NCBI RefSeq assembly: GCF_004302915.1
Contig: NZ_QQBI01000004.1
Location: 117,856 to 181,855, forward strand
DNA from: Komagataeibacter xylinus
Lineage (GTDB): Bacteria; Pseudomonadota; Alphaproteobacteria; Acetobacterales; Acetobacteraceae
Direction of reading: 5' to 3'
Length of the DNA stretch: 64,000 nt
In this document: one piece after another, positions 32,178-41,099 of the stretch
How the letters are laid out: each line of letters opens with the position of its first letter
Position numbering within the stretch: position 1 is the first letter of the stretch
Position numbers and translations under genes: made by a program
Notes under the pieces: generated by a model
What the model was told of the DNA's origin: nothing
Seen by the model: only the letters and a program-made list of their open reading frames with translations
Databases searched by the model: none

Positions 32178-32651
32178 ATGCCGTGTATCCGTTACCTGCT
32201 GCGCGCCCTCGTGCTCCCTGTCGCGATCATGGGGATGACGGGCGTGAATGTGGCGTGGGCGGAAGGCGGGCCGGTGATTCTGGCGCAGCATCCCGGCACC
32301 GAACTCGACCGGCAGGCCCGGCTGCTGGTCTCGCCCGACCTGCATGATGCCGCCATGCAGAATGAACGCCCGGTGCTGCTGACCGGCTCGGGCCGCCTGT
32401 CGGATGATCCGCCGCGCACGGCGCTGTTCGTGCAGTTACAATCGGCCAGCCTGTGCGGCTCGGCGGGGTGTTCCACCTCCGTTTACCTGCCTGACGGGCG
32501 TAAATGGATACAGGTTCTGGATTCCGTCAGCGGCCCGATCACCATCACACCCGAGATGCATGGGGGCATGCACGACCTGCTGGTCGATGGCACGGATCGA
32601 TGGATCTGGAACGGCACAACCTATACCGACACGCAGGCCACGACCCAATAA
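32178..32651 (+). CDS. Small secreted protein of unknown function
   Basis: 157 residues. The start at 32178 has GGGAG ten bases upstream and gives a clean signal peptide (about 1-26, ending AWAEG). The mature part has two nearby Cys residues in SLCGSAGCSTSVYLPDG and a Trp-rich end, and the chain reads like a beta-rich periplasmic protein. I do not recognise the family. It lies alone between two repeat copies, with convergent orientation to the immunity-like gene. Confidence 0.65.
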   Translation: MPCIRYLLRALVLPVAIMGMTGVNVAWAEGGPVILAQHPGTELDRQARLLVSPDLHDAAMQNERPVLLTGSGRLSDDPPRTALFVQLQSASLCGSAGCSTSVYLPDGRKWIQVLDSVSGPITITPEMHGGMHDLLVDGTDRWIWNGTTYTDTQATTQ

Positions 32652-32657
32652 TAAAAA

Positions 32658-32745
32658 CTAAATTTTTTGGTAAAGCTTTTTTCAAAAAGCTTTGAAAGAC
32701 ACCTCCTTTTTTGAAAAAAGGCGGCACCCAAAAACTTTTTTTATT
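32658..32745 (+). repeat. Dispersed hairpin repeat, copy 5 (modules A and B, mismatched B stem)
   Basis: Module A has the AAAGCTTTTTTCAAAAAGCTTT stem intact. The left arm of module B is ACCTCC instead of GCCGCC, so the pairing with GGCGGC is weakened. It lies between convergent genes. Confidence 0.75.
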
Positions 32746-32762
32746 TTAAATTATAGTCGTGT

Positions 32763-33221
32763 TCACCATGGATCGTTTTCAGGGGTCCATCCATTTTCTA
32801 TTTTTTCGATCAGCGCTATACCATTAACGATTATTTTCATCGGCAATTTTCTCTGCTCATCAGTAATATTTTCAACAGGCCACTCTTTTTCTCCATCCCA
32901 GAAACACCATACCGGCACTTTTCTGGTGCTGAAGTCCGGTATTCCATAACGAAACACCGGCATTTCCCTGGCTTTTTCATCAAGTGGCACATAGCCACAT
33001 TTATGAACGACCCTGCGCCGGTCCGCCGCGCCCACTGGAAAAAATATGATGAAGGAGACAGGCGATTTCACGATTTCCGTCACATCCTGCTCACCTTCAT
33101 CAGGGTAAAAGCCGGAAAATACCCTGATCATGTATGAAAATTTCGGTATTTTCCTGATATATTGAAGGTAAGCCCTGCCCTTCTTTGTCTTGATGTAAAA
33201 TACATCTCCTATTTTTACCAT
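32763..33221 (-). CDS. Orphan immunity-like protein (Imm26-like, tentative)
   Basis: 152 residues, low GC compared with its neighbours. The chain starts MVKIGDVFYIKTKKG and has the sequence signs of a family often found next to polymorphic toxins: an aromatic-rich FFPVGAADRR segment, then VWCFWDGEKEW and a final EENW/ENDPW stretch. Whether it is an immunity protein is an inference; no complete toxin gene lies beside it. A truncated second copy of its 3' end lies at 31921-32022. Confidence 0.5.
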   Translation of the reverse strand: MVKIGDVFYIKTKKGRAYLQYIRKIPKFSYMIRVFSGFYPDEGEQDVTEIVKSPVSFIIFFPVGAADRRRVVHKCGYVPLDEKAREMPVFRYGIPDFSTRKVPVWCFWDGEKEWPVENITDEQRKLPMKIIVNGIALIEKIENGWTPENDPW

Positions 33222-33229
33222 TTATTAAT

Positions 33230-33606
33230 ACCTGCCCAAATGCCCGCTATCGTATCAAATATAAGCACGATATTAATAAGTAAGGCTACAGACAATGTCA
33301 GCGCGCAACGGCAGTTTTCGTGAACGGGTGGCAAACTGGTCTTATCAGCACATCGCCTGGAACATTCCCCTGCGGATACGCGACCCGAGACGCCATTACG
33401 TGCAATCCCGCCCGGCACCATTATTGAAGACTGCCGTTACCGGCCAGCCATCATTCTTGAAAACGACCAGGGCGACCTGACATGCTGGGATATGTGCGAA
33501 GGGAGCCTCGAGTGAATGCGCCCTGTTCCACTGCGGCATTGAAAAACTCAGGCCAGACTATGCTTCTGAAGTCGCAAAGCCTACGAAATTACAAAGGAAA
33601 CCCTTA
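33230..33606 (+). pseudogene. Frame-interrupted remnant of unknown gene
   Basis: The plus strand holds two adjoining open stretches: one ends with CRYRPAIILEND...CWDMCEGSLE followed by a stop, and the next continues, after a four-base shift, as ECALFHCGIEKLRPDYASEVA. The pieces read like one protein broken by frameshifts. On the minus strand a short frame at 33215-33421 contains PPVHENCRC, like the Cys-rich end of MuF-type phage proteins, so the coding strand is uncertain. Probably a decayed toxin or phage-derived gene. Confidence 0.35.
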
Positions 33607-33706
33607 ACCCCGATCACACTGGCCCGCACCCGGGCCGCCATCCCCGCAGCACAGGCACAGCTGGAGCGTTATGGCCGCAATCAAAATAACGATTTGCAAG
33701 GGAAGC

Positions 33707-33780
33707 TGGAGCGGGTGAAGGGAATCGAACCCTCGTATGCAGCTTGGGAAGCTGCCGTTCTACCATTGAACTACACCCGC
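33707..33780 (-). tRNA. tRNA-Gly(CCC)
   Basis: The minus strand folds as a complete cloverleaf: acceptor GCGGGTG with CACCCGC, D-arm with GTTC/GAAC, anticodon stem GCAGC/GCTGC with loop TTCCCAA (anticodon CCC), T-arm with TTCGATT, discriminator T and an encoded CCA end. It lies beside the decayed patch, which fits the use of tRNA genes as insertion points. Confidence 0.95.
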
Positions 33781-33846
33781 AGCCCCGCCCTCTATACTGC
33801 ACAAGCATGGCAGATGCAATCACCCCTTTAAGGGTCAGGCCAGCAG

Positions 33847-33876
33847 TTGACGCACCCGGTCCTGATCCGCAATAAG
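33847..33876 (+). promoter_or_regulatory. Possible promoter of the metZ transcript
   Basis: TTGACG at 33847-33852 and AATAAG 18 bases later could be -35 and -10 boxes that place transcription start just before the riboswitch. The -10 match is weak. Confidence 0.3.
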
Positions 33877-33904
33877 CATGCATGCCCGGGCAATGTTGCG
33901 CCCG

Positions 33905-33972
33905 GACCCTCGTGATTTGATACGGCCGGCTTGCGGCGAGGTAAAACATACGCGCTAAAGAGGCCTGATCCC
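33905..33972 (+). promoter_or_regulatory. SAM-II-type riboswitch before metZ
   Basis: P1 pairs CCTCG (33908-33912) with CGAGG (33937-33941). The nucleotides conserved in SAM-II are present in order: TGATTTG after the first arm, GGCTTGC in the loop, TAAAAC after the second arm and GCTAAAG near the end. GGCC at 33924-33927 can form the pseudoknot with GGCC at 33962-33965. S-adenosylmethionine binding would switch off the downstream metZ gene, as in other alphaproteobacteria. Confidence 0.78.
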
Positions 33973-34099
33973 GCCGGTGACAGGGCGCGGGCATCATGGT
34001 TTCCACGGTCGTGCACCGCGTTTCGGGCCAGGCTGCCGGGCATCAACCGGCAACTGGCCTGCCTTCACACCACCCTGTTTGCAGGAACTGCCACCCACC

Positions 34100-35302
34100 A
34101 TGACTGACCAGCCCGACCCCAAATCCTTCCGCCCCGCAACGCGCCTGATCAACGCGGGCCTCGAGCGCACCCCCTATGGCGAGACCAGCGAGGCGATGTT
34201 CCTGACCTCCGGCTTTGTCTATGACAGCGCCGAGCAGGCCGAAGGCACCTTTACCGGCGATGTCTCGCACTACCAGTACACCCGCTTTGGCAACCCCACC
34301 GTGGCCAATCTCGAGCGCCGCCTGTGCGACCTTGAGGGCGCGGAAGCCTGCGCCCTGACCTCCACCGGCATGGGGGCCGTCTCCTCCGCGCTACTGGCCC
34401 AGGTGCGCGCGGGCGACCGCGTGGTGGCCTCGCGCGCGCTGTTCGGCTCGTGCCACTGGATCGTCTCCGAACTGCTGCCGCGCTACGGTGTGGAGACGGT
34501 GTTCGTCGATGGCGGTGACATGGCGGCATGGAAGGAAGCACTCGGCAAGCCCACCCGCGCCGTGCTGCTCGAAAGCCCGTCGAACCCCATGCTCGACGTG
34601 CTCGACATCCGCATGATCTGCGACCTTGCGCACAAGGCGGGGGCGACCGTGGTGGTCGATAACGTGTTCGCCACCCCGCTGTACCAGAAGCCGCTCGAAC
34701 TCGGGGCCGACGTGGTGGTGTATTCATGCACCAAGCACATCGATGGCCAGGGCCGCGTGCTGGGCGGCGCCGTGCTGGGCACGGAAAAATGGATCAACGA
34801 GGTGCTGCGCCCCTTCCAGCGCAATACCGGCAACAGCCTCTCGCCGTTCAATGCGTGGGTCATGCTCAAGAGCATCGAGACCCTGGCCCTGCGCGTGAAC
34901 GCCATGACGCAGAACGCCGCCAAAGTGGCCGACTTCCTGGCCGAGGCCCCCGGCATTGCCCGCGTGTTCTATCCCGGCCGCAAGGACCATCCGCAATACG
35001 AACTGGCCAAAAAGCAGATGGCGGCGGGCTCCACGCTGGTGGCCTTCGAGGTCGAGGGCGGCAAGGCGGGGGCGTTTGCCTTCATGAACGCGCTGCGGCT
35101 GATCTCGATCTCGAACAACCTTGGCGATGCGCGCTCGCTGGTCACGCATCCGGCCACGACCACCCACATGAAGCTGGCACCTGAAGAACGCGCCCGCCTT
35201 GGCATTACCGATGGCGCGATCCGCTTCTCGGTCGGGCTGGAAGATGCCGATGACCTGATCGATGACCTCAAGCGCGGCCTCGCGGCGCTGGCCAACCGCT
35301 AA
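34100..35302 (+). CDS. metZ: O-succinylhomoserine sulfhydrylase MetZ
   Basis: PLP-dependent enzyme making homocysteine from O-succinylhomoserine and sulfide. The 400-residue protein has the Cys/Met-metabolism fold, with YQYTRFGNPT near residue 55 and the PLP lysine in SCTKHIDGQGRVLGG. The start at 34100 fits the family; an upstream extension of 41 codons runs through the leader. Controlled by the SAM-II-type leader. Confidence 0.93.
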   Translation: MTDQPDPKSFRPATRLINAGLERTPYGETSEAMFLTSGFVYDSAEQAEGTFTGDVSHYQYTRFGNPTVANLERRLCDLEGAEACALTSTGMGAVSSALLAQVRAGDRVVASRALFGSCHWIVSELLPRYGVETVFVDGGDMAAWKEALGKPTRAVLLESPSNPMLDVLDIRMICDLAHKAGATVVVDNVFATPLYQKPLELGADVVVYSCTKHIDGQGRVLGGAVLGTEKWINEVLRPFQRNTGNSLSPFNAWVMLKSIETLALRVNAMTQNAAKVADFLAEAPGIARVFYPGRKDHPQYELAKKQMAAGSTLVAFEVEGGKAGAFAFMNALRLISISNNLGDARSLVTHPATTTHMKLAPEERARLGITDGAIRFSVGLEDADDLIDDLKRGLAALANR

Positions 35303-35321
35303 ACGCAGGAGCGTCGCCACC

Positions 35322-35798
35322 ATGAGCAAGAACCGGCCTTTCCTTCCCCCCGGCGGGGAAGGTGCTGACGCCGCACTGGGCGAGACACTGGATAACACGC
35401 CGTGTTTCGAGGCGACGACCGACAGGGTGCGCGTGGTGGTCCAGACCTTCTGGCTCGATGACCAGTCCGAACCCGATGAGCACCGCTATGTGTGGGCTTA
35501 CCGGGTGCGGATCGAGAACCACGGCGACACGGCGGTGCAGCTCCTGCGCCGTAGCTGGCGCATCGTGGACGGGCAGGGCCGGATCGAGCGCGTGGAAGGC
35601 GAAGGTGTTGTGGGCGAGCAGCCCCTGATCGACGCCGCCGCCAGTTTTGAATACATGTCAGGCGCAGCCCTTGAAACGCCAACCGGCTTCATGGGCGGGC
35701 AGTACCACATGGTCCGCCCGGCCAGCCGGGAGCATTTCGATATCAGCATCCCGGTCTTCAGCCTCGACAGCCCGCACCACCCGACCATCCTGCATTAA
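35322..35798 (+). CDS. apaG: ApaG (Co2+/Mg2+ efflux-associated protein)
   Basis: 158 residues with an FN3-like ApaG domain at about 40-150 (YVWAYRVRIEN, LLRRSWRIVDGQG, GVVGEQPLI, YMSGAALETPTGFMGGQY). The role is unsettled. AGGAG lies upstream of the start, 19 bases after metZ ends. Confidence 0.93.
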   Translation: MSKNRPFLPPGGEGADAALGETLDNTPCFEATTDRVRVVVQTFWLDDQSEPDEHRYVWAYRVRIENHGDTAVQLLRRSWRIVDGQGRIERVEGEGVVGEQPLIDAAASFEYMSGAALETPTGFMGGQYHMVRPASREHFDISIPVFSLDSPHHPTILH

Positions 35799-35855
35799 GT
35801 TTTCCTTCCGTGGCCTGTCCCTGCCGGGCGGGCCCCTGCAACAAGAACCCACAGC

Positions 35856-36461
35856 ATGACCCCCATCGATTCCCGCCCCACCCGCACGGAAGCAGAAGAA
35901 GCCGTACGCACCCTGCTGCGCTGGGCGGGCGAAGACCCCGACCGCGAAGGCCTGCGCGATACGCCAACCCGCGTAATCAAATCCTATGGTGAATTCTTCG
36001 CAGGCTATGCCGAAGACCCGGTGGACATGCTGCGCCGCACCTTCTCCGAGGTGGATGATTATGACGAGATGGTGCTGCTGCGCGATATCCGCGTGGAGAG
36101 CCATTGCGAGCACCACATGGTACCCATCATTGGCGTGGCGCACGTGGCCTACCTGCCGCGCAAGCGTGTGGTGGGCATTTCCAAGCTGGCCCGCGTGGTC
36201 GATGCCTATGCCCGGCGCTTCCAGATCCAGGAACGGCTGACGGCGCAGATCGCCAACACGATAAACGAGGAACTGCAGCCCTATGGCGTGGGCGTGGTGA
36301 TCGAGGCGGCGCACCAGTGCATGACCACGCGCGGCGTGCACCGGCCCGGCGTGTCGATGGTGACCAGCCGCATGCTTGGCACGTTCCGCACCAACTCCGA
36401 CACGCGGCGGGAATTCCTGTCCATTCTCAACCGCCCTGCCATGAGCAGCGCGGGAATCTGA
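35856..36461 (+). CDS. folE: GTP cyclohydrolase I FolE
   Basis: First enzyme of tetrahydrofolate synthesis. The 201-residue protein shows the zinc ligands in SHCEHHMVP and [10 protein letters not shown], with the GTP-binding [10 protein letters not shown]. Length is normal for the bacterial type. It is last in the metZ-apaG-folE set and is followed by repeat copy 6. Confidence 0.96.
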   Translation: MTPIDSRPTRTEAEEAVRTLLRWAGEDPDREGLRDTPTRVIKSYGEFFAGYAEDPVDMLRRTFSEVDDYDEMVLLRDIRVESHCEHHMVPIIGVAHVAYLPRKRVVGISKLARVVDAYARRFQIQERLTAQIANTINEELQPYGVGVVIEAAHQCMTTRGVHRPGVSMVTSRMLGTFRTNSDTRREFLSILNRPAMSSAGI

Positions 36462-36470
36462 ACACAATCA

Positions 36471-36560
36471 GAAGTTTTTGGTGAAGCTTTTTTCAAAAAG
36501 CTTTGAAAATAACGCCGCCTTTTTGAAAAAAGGCGGCACCCAGAAACTTTTATCCGTTTT
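36471..36560 (+). repeat. Dispersed hairpin repeat, copy 6 (full modules A and B)
   Basis: The reference copy. Module A: AGTTTTTGGTGAAGCTTTTT with its paired arm AAAAAGCTTTG. Module B: GCCGCC-TTTTT-G-AAAAAA-GGCGGC and tail CACCCAGAAACTTTTATCC. Lies between convergent folE and the DJ-1 gene. Confidence 0.85.
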
Positions 36561-37141
36561 TAGCCAAGCGTAACCTTCGCCCCCAGCACGGCAATGAACT
36601 GCGCAAGCCATGCCGGGTGCGCGGGCCAGGCGGGTGCCGTAACCAGCATGCCATCGGTCACGGCAGCCTCTATGGCAATATCGGCATAGACGCCGCCCGC
36701 CAGTTCCACATCCGGGCGGCAGGCGGGATAGGCGGAAACCCGCCTGCCTGAAATGATGCGGGCCGCGGCCAGCAACTGGGCGGCATGGCAGATCGCGGCC
36801 AGCGGACGATCGGCAAAGGCGCGGACGAGTTCGATCACCCGCGCATCGAGTCGCAGATATTCCGGCGCGCGCCCGCCGGGCAGGATCAGGCCGGCGTAAT
36901 CCGCGTGGTTGACCGCATCAAAATCGGCATTGAGCACGAAGCGGTGGCCCGGCTTCTCGCTATAGGTCTGCGCACCCTCGAAATCATGGATGGCGGTCAG
37001 CACGTAGTCGCCCTTTTTCTTGCCGGGGCAGACCGTGTCAACCGCGTAACCGAGCATGGTCAGGGCCTGGTAGGGCACCATGATCTCGTAATCCTCGACA
37101 TAGTCACCCGCCAGCAACAGCAGTTTTTTCGTGCCCGTCAT
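36560..37141 (-). CDS. DJ-1/PfpI family protein
   Basis: 193 residues of the flavodoxin-like DJ-1 fold, with the nucleophilic elbow AAICHAAQ (Cys118, His119) and Glu16 in DYVEDYE. Members act as deglycases, chaperones or peptidases; which applies here cannot be told. It is preceded by repeat copy 7. Confidence 0.87.
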   Translation of the reverse strand: MTGTKKLLLLAGDYVEDYEIMVPYQALTMLGYAVDTVCPGKKKGDYVLTAIHDFEGAQTYSEKPGHRFVLNADFDAVNHADYAGLILPGGRAPEYLRLDARVIELVRAFADRPLAAICHAAQLLAAARIISGRRVSAYPACRPDVELAGGVYADIAIEAAVTDGMLVTAPAWPAHPAWLAQFIAVLGAKVTLG

Positions 37142-37169
37142 ACCGGTTCTCCTCAGCCCGTTTCACCCC

Positions 37170-37218
37170 GATGCCGCCTTTTTGAACAAAAGCGGCACCC
37201 ACAAACCGTTATCCTTTT
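37170..37218 (+). repeat. Dispersed hairpin repeat, copy 7 (module B only, imperfect)
   Basis: Stem GCCGCC...AGCGGC with one mismatch and an A/C change in the A-run; tail CACCCACAAACCGTTATCC. It lies between two minus-strand genes. Confidence 0.65.
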
Positions 37219-37234
37219 CCCTGCGCCTTCCGCA

Positions 37235-37795
37235 TCAGTCATGCTGGCCAGGAGGCAGATGCTCACGCAGGCGGGGCATGAGCTCAACAAAATTGCAGGG
37301 CACATGACGGCTATCGAGTTGCCAGACCAGAATGTCATCCCACCCGTCCTTCACCGCGCCGGTCGATCCGGGCAGGGCGAACAGGTAGGTGCCGCCCGCA
37401 ACGCCTGCGAGTGCGCGGGACTGGATGGTGGAGGTGCCGATCTTCTGGTACGACAGCATGCGGAACAGCTCGCCAAACCCTTCGATGCGCTTCTCGATCA
37501 CCCGGTCGAAGGCTTCCGGTGTGACATCACGGCCGGTCACACCCGTGCCCCCGGTGGAAATGACCACATCGACCTGCGGGTCGGCAATCCAGCCCGACAG
37601 CGTGGCCGCGAGCTGCGCCGCATCATCAGGCACGATGGCGCGTGCGGCCACTTCATGGCCCGCCGTGGTGATGCGCGCGGCCAGTATATCGCCCGACCTG
37701 TCGGTTTCCGGCGTGCGGGTATCGGATACCGTGAGCACGGCGATGCGGACAGGCAGGAAGGGTTTTTTCATATCAAGGCGTGACATGGGGGCCAT
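37235..37795 (-). CDS. moaB: Molybdenum cofactor biosynthesis protein MoaB
   Basis: MogA/MoaB fold, 186 residues. The family marks are LTVSDTR near residue 18, [17 protein letters not shown], and [13 protein letters not shown]. It adenylates or prepares molybdopterin for metal insertion. The start at 37795 has GGGA nine bases upstream; Met codons at 37786 and 37771 are also possible. Confidence 0.88.
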   Translation of the reverse strand: MAPMSRLDMKKPFLPVRIAVLTVSDTRTPETDRSGDILAARITTAGHEVAARAIVPDDAAQLAATLSGWIADPQVDVVISTGGTGVTGRDVTPEAFDRVIEKRIEGFGELFRMLSYQKIGTSTIQSRALAGVAGGTYLFALPGSTGAVKDGWDDILVWQLDSRHVPCNFVELMPRLREHLPPGQHD

Positions 37796-37908
37796 GTTCA
37801 GCATTCCCGCGGGGTTGCGTCAACAAGAGGCTGGGCGGGGTACGCCATCATGGGGCCGGACAGCGCAAATGAGTAATATGTGAGAACAAACACGAACTTC
37901 TGATGTAT

Positions 37909-37923
37909 TTGTGCATTGCACAA
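37909..37923. promoter_or_regulatory. Palindrome TTGTGCA-T-TGCACAA before oprB-type porin
   Basis: Seven-base arms around one base form a perfect inverted repeat inside the AT-rich gap between moaB and the porin gene. A regulator-binding site, for instance of a sugar-responsive repressor, is plausible. Confidence 0.4.
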
Positions 37924-37992
37924 AAAAATGCCCTGAGTAATAGTGACATTTTACATCAATCTATTGATATAACAAAAAAAAACATCTTTACC

Positions 37993-38010
37993 AATATTTT
38001 GCAAAATATT
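37993..38010. promoter_or_regulatory. Perfect 18-bp palindrome AATATTTTGCAAAATATT
   Basis: Fully self-complementary, about 40-60 bp before the porin start. Candidate operator or AT-rich structural site. Confidence 0.35.
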
Positions 38011-38049
38011 AGTTTTTACACAATTCCACTGCCAAGGTTTATATTCGGC

Positions 38050-39528
38050 ATGAAATATGCTACCGATATGCGAATGACCCGAAGATTTATCCGCTCTTTT
38101 GCGCTGTTCCCCCTGTTTCTTCTTGCCTTTTTCACCTGTGGCGAAGGCGCACGGGCACAGGCCATCCCGGGGGAAGGCCAGGGCGTTGTCGGCGCGCAGC
38201 CCAGCCTCAACATCAACTCGCGCCGTAATGTTACGGTGCAGGATCCCGGGCTGTTTTACAGCGCACCCTACGGCAACCAGCACTTTTTTGGCGACTGGGC
38301 GGGTATCCAGCCCTATCTGCAGAAGCACGGCGTGCATATCGAGGCCGACGTGCATGAGGAACTGGCAGGCAACTTCCACGGTGGCGCGCAGAAAGGCGTG
38401 ACCGATGCAGGCCAGGTCGGTGTGGAAATCGATATCGACTGGCACAAGCTGGCTGGCGCGCCCAAGAATTTCTGGACCCATACCATGATCGTGAACGGTC
38501 ATGGCCGGAATGAAAGCACGGACAACATCCACGATTCGCTTGGCGGCGTGCAGCAGATCTACGGCGCGCGTGGCAACGTGGTCGCCCACCTTGTGTACAT
38601 GTATGCCGAGCAGTCGCTGTTCCATAACCGGCTCGACATCAGCGCGGGCTGGATTCCGGTGGGCAGCTTCTTTGCCGCCTCCCCCCTGTTCTGTGACTTC
38701 ATGAACGTGTCGATCTGCGGCAATCCCGCGCCGGGCAAATACGTGCCGGGCGGGCGTGACTGGCCCTCGGGCAACCTTGGCGTGGTGATGCGCGTCATGC
38801 CCACGGTCGATACCTACATCATGGCCTCAATGTTTGCCGTATCCCCGCATTCCTATAACGGTGGCATCTCGGGCTGGGCCTGGGCGCAGAGCGGACTGGG
38901 CAAGTTCTCTACCCCGGTGGAATTCGGCTGGCTGCCGGAATTCGGCAAAAACCACCTCGCCGGTCACTACAAGGCGGGTTATGGCTATGACAACTCGCAG
39001 TACAGCGACCTGTATTCCGACATCAACGGCAACTCCGCCGTGCTGACGGGCCAGCCCTTCCGCAAGCAGTCCGGTGTCAGCACCGCGTGGTTCCAGGCCG
39101 ACCAGATGTTCATCCGCAACGGCAAGGGCCCGACCAACGGCCTGATCGCGCTTTCAGGCTTCATGTATACATCGGGCAAGGTCTCGGCGATGAAATACCA
39201 CGCCTGGGCCGGCATGGTGGAAACGGGCGCCGCATGGGGCCGCCCGCTTGATACGGTGGGCGCCATGTTCCATTATTTCGAGATGAGCCGCGCCTCGGTG
39301 CTGCAGCAGGAATCCTCGGTGCTGGCGGGCACGCCCTTCCTGAACAACCAGTGGGGCAAGGTCTGGGGCATCCAGACGCATGAGGATGTGTACGAAGTCT
39401 TCTACAACATCCATACCGCGCGCGGCATGAGCTTCCAGCCGGATTTCCAGTATATCAACCGCCCCGGCGGCACCACCACCTATCATGATGCGGCGGTGAT
39501 GGGCCTGCAGTTCAACTGCATCCTCTAG
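38050..39528 (+). CDS. oprB-like: OprB-family carbohydrate-selective porin
   Basis: 492 residues. A signal peptide (to about 38, ARAQA) leads to an outer-membrane barrel with the OprB hallmarks: FFGDWAGIQPYLQKHGV near residue 85, the SLGGVQQIYG segment, AGWIPVGSFFAASPLFCDF and the final strands ending in a hydrophobic residue. It would admit glucose and related sugars to the periplasm, where membrane dehydrogenases of acetic acid bacteria oxidise them. Start choice between 38050, 38068 and 38074 is not settled. AT-rich upstream gap with two palindromes. Confidence 0.87.
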   Translation: MKYATDMRMTRRFIRSFALFPLFLLAFFTCGEGARAQAIPGEGQGVVGAQPSLNINSRRNVTVQDPGLFYSAPYGNQHFFGDWAGIQPYLQKHGVHIEADVHEELAGNFHGGAQKGVTDAGQVGVEIDIDWHKLAGAPKNFWTHTMIVNGHGRNESTDNIHDSLGGVQQIYGARGNVVAHLVYMYAEQSLFHNRLDISAGWIPVGSFFAASPLFCDFMNVSICGNPAPGKYVPGGRDWPSGNLGVVMRVMPTVDTYIMASMFAVSPHSYNGGISGWAWAQSGLGKFSTPVEFGWLPEFGKNHLAGHYKAGYGYDNSQYSDLYSDINGNSAVLTGQPFRKQSGVSTAWFQADQMFIRNGKGPTNGLIALSGFMYTSGKVSAMKYHAWAGMVETGAAWGRPLDTVGAMFHYFEMSRASVLQQESSVLAGTPFLNNQWGKVWGIQTHEDVYEVFYNIHTARGMSFQPDFQYINRPGGTTTYHDAAVMGLQFNCIL

Positions 39529-39573
39529 CCCACCCTTCATCAATACGCGTCCAGGCGGTATGGGAGAGGGATC

Positions 39574-40557
39574 ATGACCGATCCCGCCTCCCTTTACCGG
39601 CTGGCCCACGCAGCGCTGGCCCAGTACCCGCTGCGTGACGCGCAGCCCAGCCTGCTTTCCATTTCAGAAAACGTCGTTTTTCGCATCGATACGCCATCCG
39701 GCCCGCGCCATGTGCTGCGCCTGCACCGGCCCGGCTATCATACAACCGCCGAGATTGGCAGCGAACTGGCCTGGCTCGATGCCCTGCACGCAACAGGGCT
39801 GGACGTGCCCCGGCCCCGGCCCGGCCTTGATGGCGGGCGTATCCGCACCCTTTCGGGCGCCGATGGCGTGCCCCGCCATGCCGTGCTGTTTGATTGGATG
39901 GAGGGCACCGAGCCCACCACCGATATCGACCCTGCCGCCTTCGCCCGGCTGGGCCGCGTGACGGCCCGCCTGCATGCCCAGAGCCGCCACTGGCAGCGCC
40001 CGCCCGGCTTTACCCGCAAGGTCTGGACCCCCGCCACCATGACCGGCCCCGATGCCCTGTGGGGCCGGTGGCCCGATGCGCCGGGCATGACCGCTGCCGG
40101 CCGCGACCTGATTGCAGGCTGCCTGCGCACGGTTGCGGCGCAACTGGCCGATTACGGCACCAGCCCTGCACGATTCGGGCTGATCCATGCCGACCTGCGG
40201 CTGGCCAACCTGCTGGTCAGCGGCACGCATACGCGCCTGATCGATTTTGATGACTGCGGCATCAGCTGGTTCATGCACGACCTGGCGGCCGCGCTGAGTT
40301 TTTATGAAGACCATCCGCAGGCCCCGCGCTGGGTTGAGCACTGGCTGAGCGGCTACGGCGCCACGGGCGACCTGACGCAGGCTGACCTTGATATCCTGCC
40401 CGCTCTCATCATCCAGCGCCGTATCCAGCTTCTGGCGTGGACAGGTACCCACGCCCAGACCCAGCAGGTACGCAGCCTGGGCCACGACTGGACCGCGCGC
40501 ACATTCGCCCTGTGCCAAGCATGGAAGGACGAGCAGTTCCTGCGCCATGTCGGCTGA
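39574..40557 (+). CDS. Aminoglycoside-phosphotransferase-like kinase
   Basis: 327 residues of the APH/homoserine-kinase-II fold. The catalytic loop is HADLRLANLLV and the metal site is IDFDDCG; both are intact. Such proteins include SrkA-type stress kinases and homoserine kinases, so no substrate is given. It follows the porin by 45 bases, possibly in the same transcript. Confidence 0.78.
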   Translation: MTDPASLYRLAHAALAQYPLRDAQPSLLSISENVVFRIDTPSGPRHVLRLHRPGYHTTAEIGSELAWLDALHATGLDVPRPRPGLDGGRIRTLSGADGVPRHAVLFDWMEGTEPTTDIDPAAFARLGRVTARLHAQSRHWQRPPGFTRKVWTPATMTGPDALWGRWPDAPGMTAAGRDLIAGCLRTVAAQLADYGTSPARFGLIHADLRLANLLVSGTHTRLIDFDDCGISWFMHDLAAALSFYEDHPQAPRWVEHWLSGYGATGDLTQADLDILPALIIQRRIQLLAWTGTHAQTQQVRSLGHDWTARTFALCQAWKDEQFLRHVG

Positions 40558-40855
40558 GGGCGAACGCGCGCCGCCCGGTTTTTTAGCCAGCGGACACAAT
40601 TTAGATAATTTTTTAATTCCTGTGGGTCGATAAAGCGCCCAGATTACTTTTCGGAAAGGTTCAGGGAGGAACGTGGTCCTATTCCTGAGTTTCATATGAT
40701 AAATTAAATGTGAACGAAAAAACGAGCTTTTCGGATCAGTATGTCTTTTATGCCTCAATTCTGACATGTATGAACATTAGGTAATGTGTCGTTCGGTTAA
40801 TAATTCCGACTCACCGGAGCTTGTCCTGTCCTTGGCACATAACGGAAAAACAGCA

Positions 40856-41041
40856 ATGACCCCTGCAGTTGATACGATCGCCCCGTCTGCCGCAGCTTCG
40901 CCCATCGCAGCCGGTGCCCTTCCGTTAGTTACGGATGAAATCCCGACCCGGTCCCTGACCACGCGGATGATCCATGCCCGTCACCGCCGTGCCCTGCTCG
41001 ATTATGCCCGCACGCTCGACACGGCAACCGATCCGTCCTGA
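40856..41041 (+). CDS. Small hypothetical protein (61 aa)
   Basis: An Ala-rich N-terminus is followed by a basic helix (TRMIHARHRRALLDYARTLD). GGA lies ten bases before the ATG. A longer frame from 40784 looks less likely. The preceding 298 bp (40558-40855) hold no gene I recognise, only AT-rich sequence with possible promoter elements. Family not recognised. Confidence 0.45.
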   Translation: MTPAVDTIAPSAAASPIAAGALPLVTDEIPTRSLTTRMIHARHRRALLDYARTLDTATDPS

Positions 41042-41099
41042 CCCTTCGCCTATCTGAGCCCGAATCGCACCCGGCAACCACGACAAAAATCAAACTTTG

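Noticed and set aside
33215..33421. Minus-strand 68-residue frame with PPVHENCRC
   Set aside because: Suggestive of MuF-type ends but too short and overlapped by a plus-strand remnant; not called as a gene.
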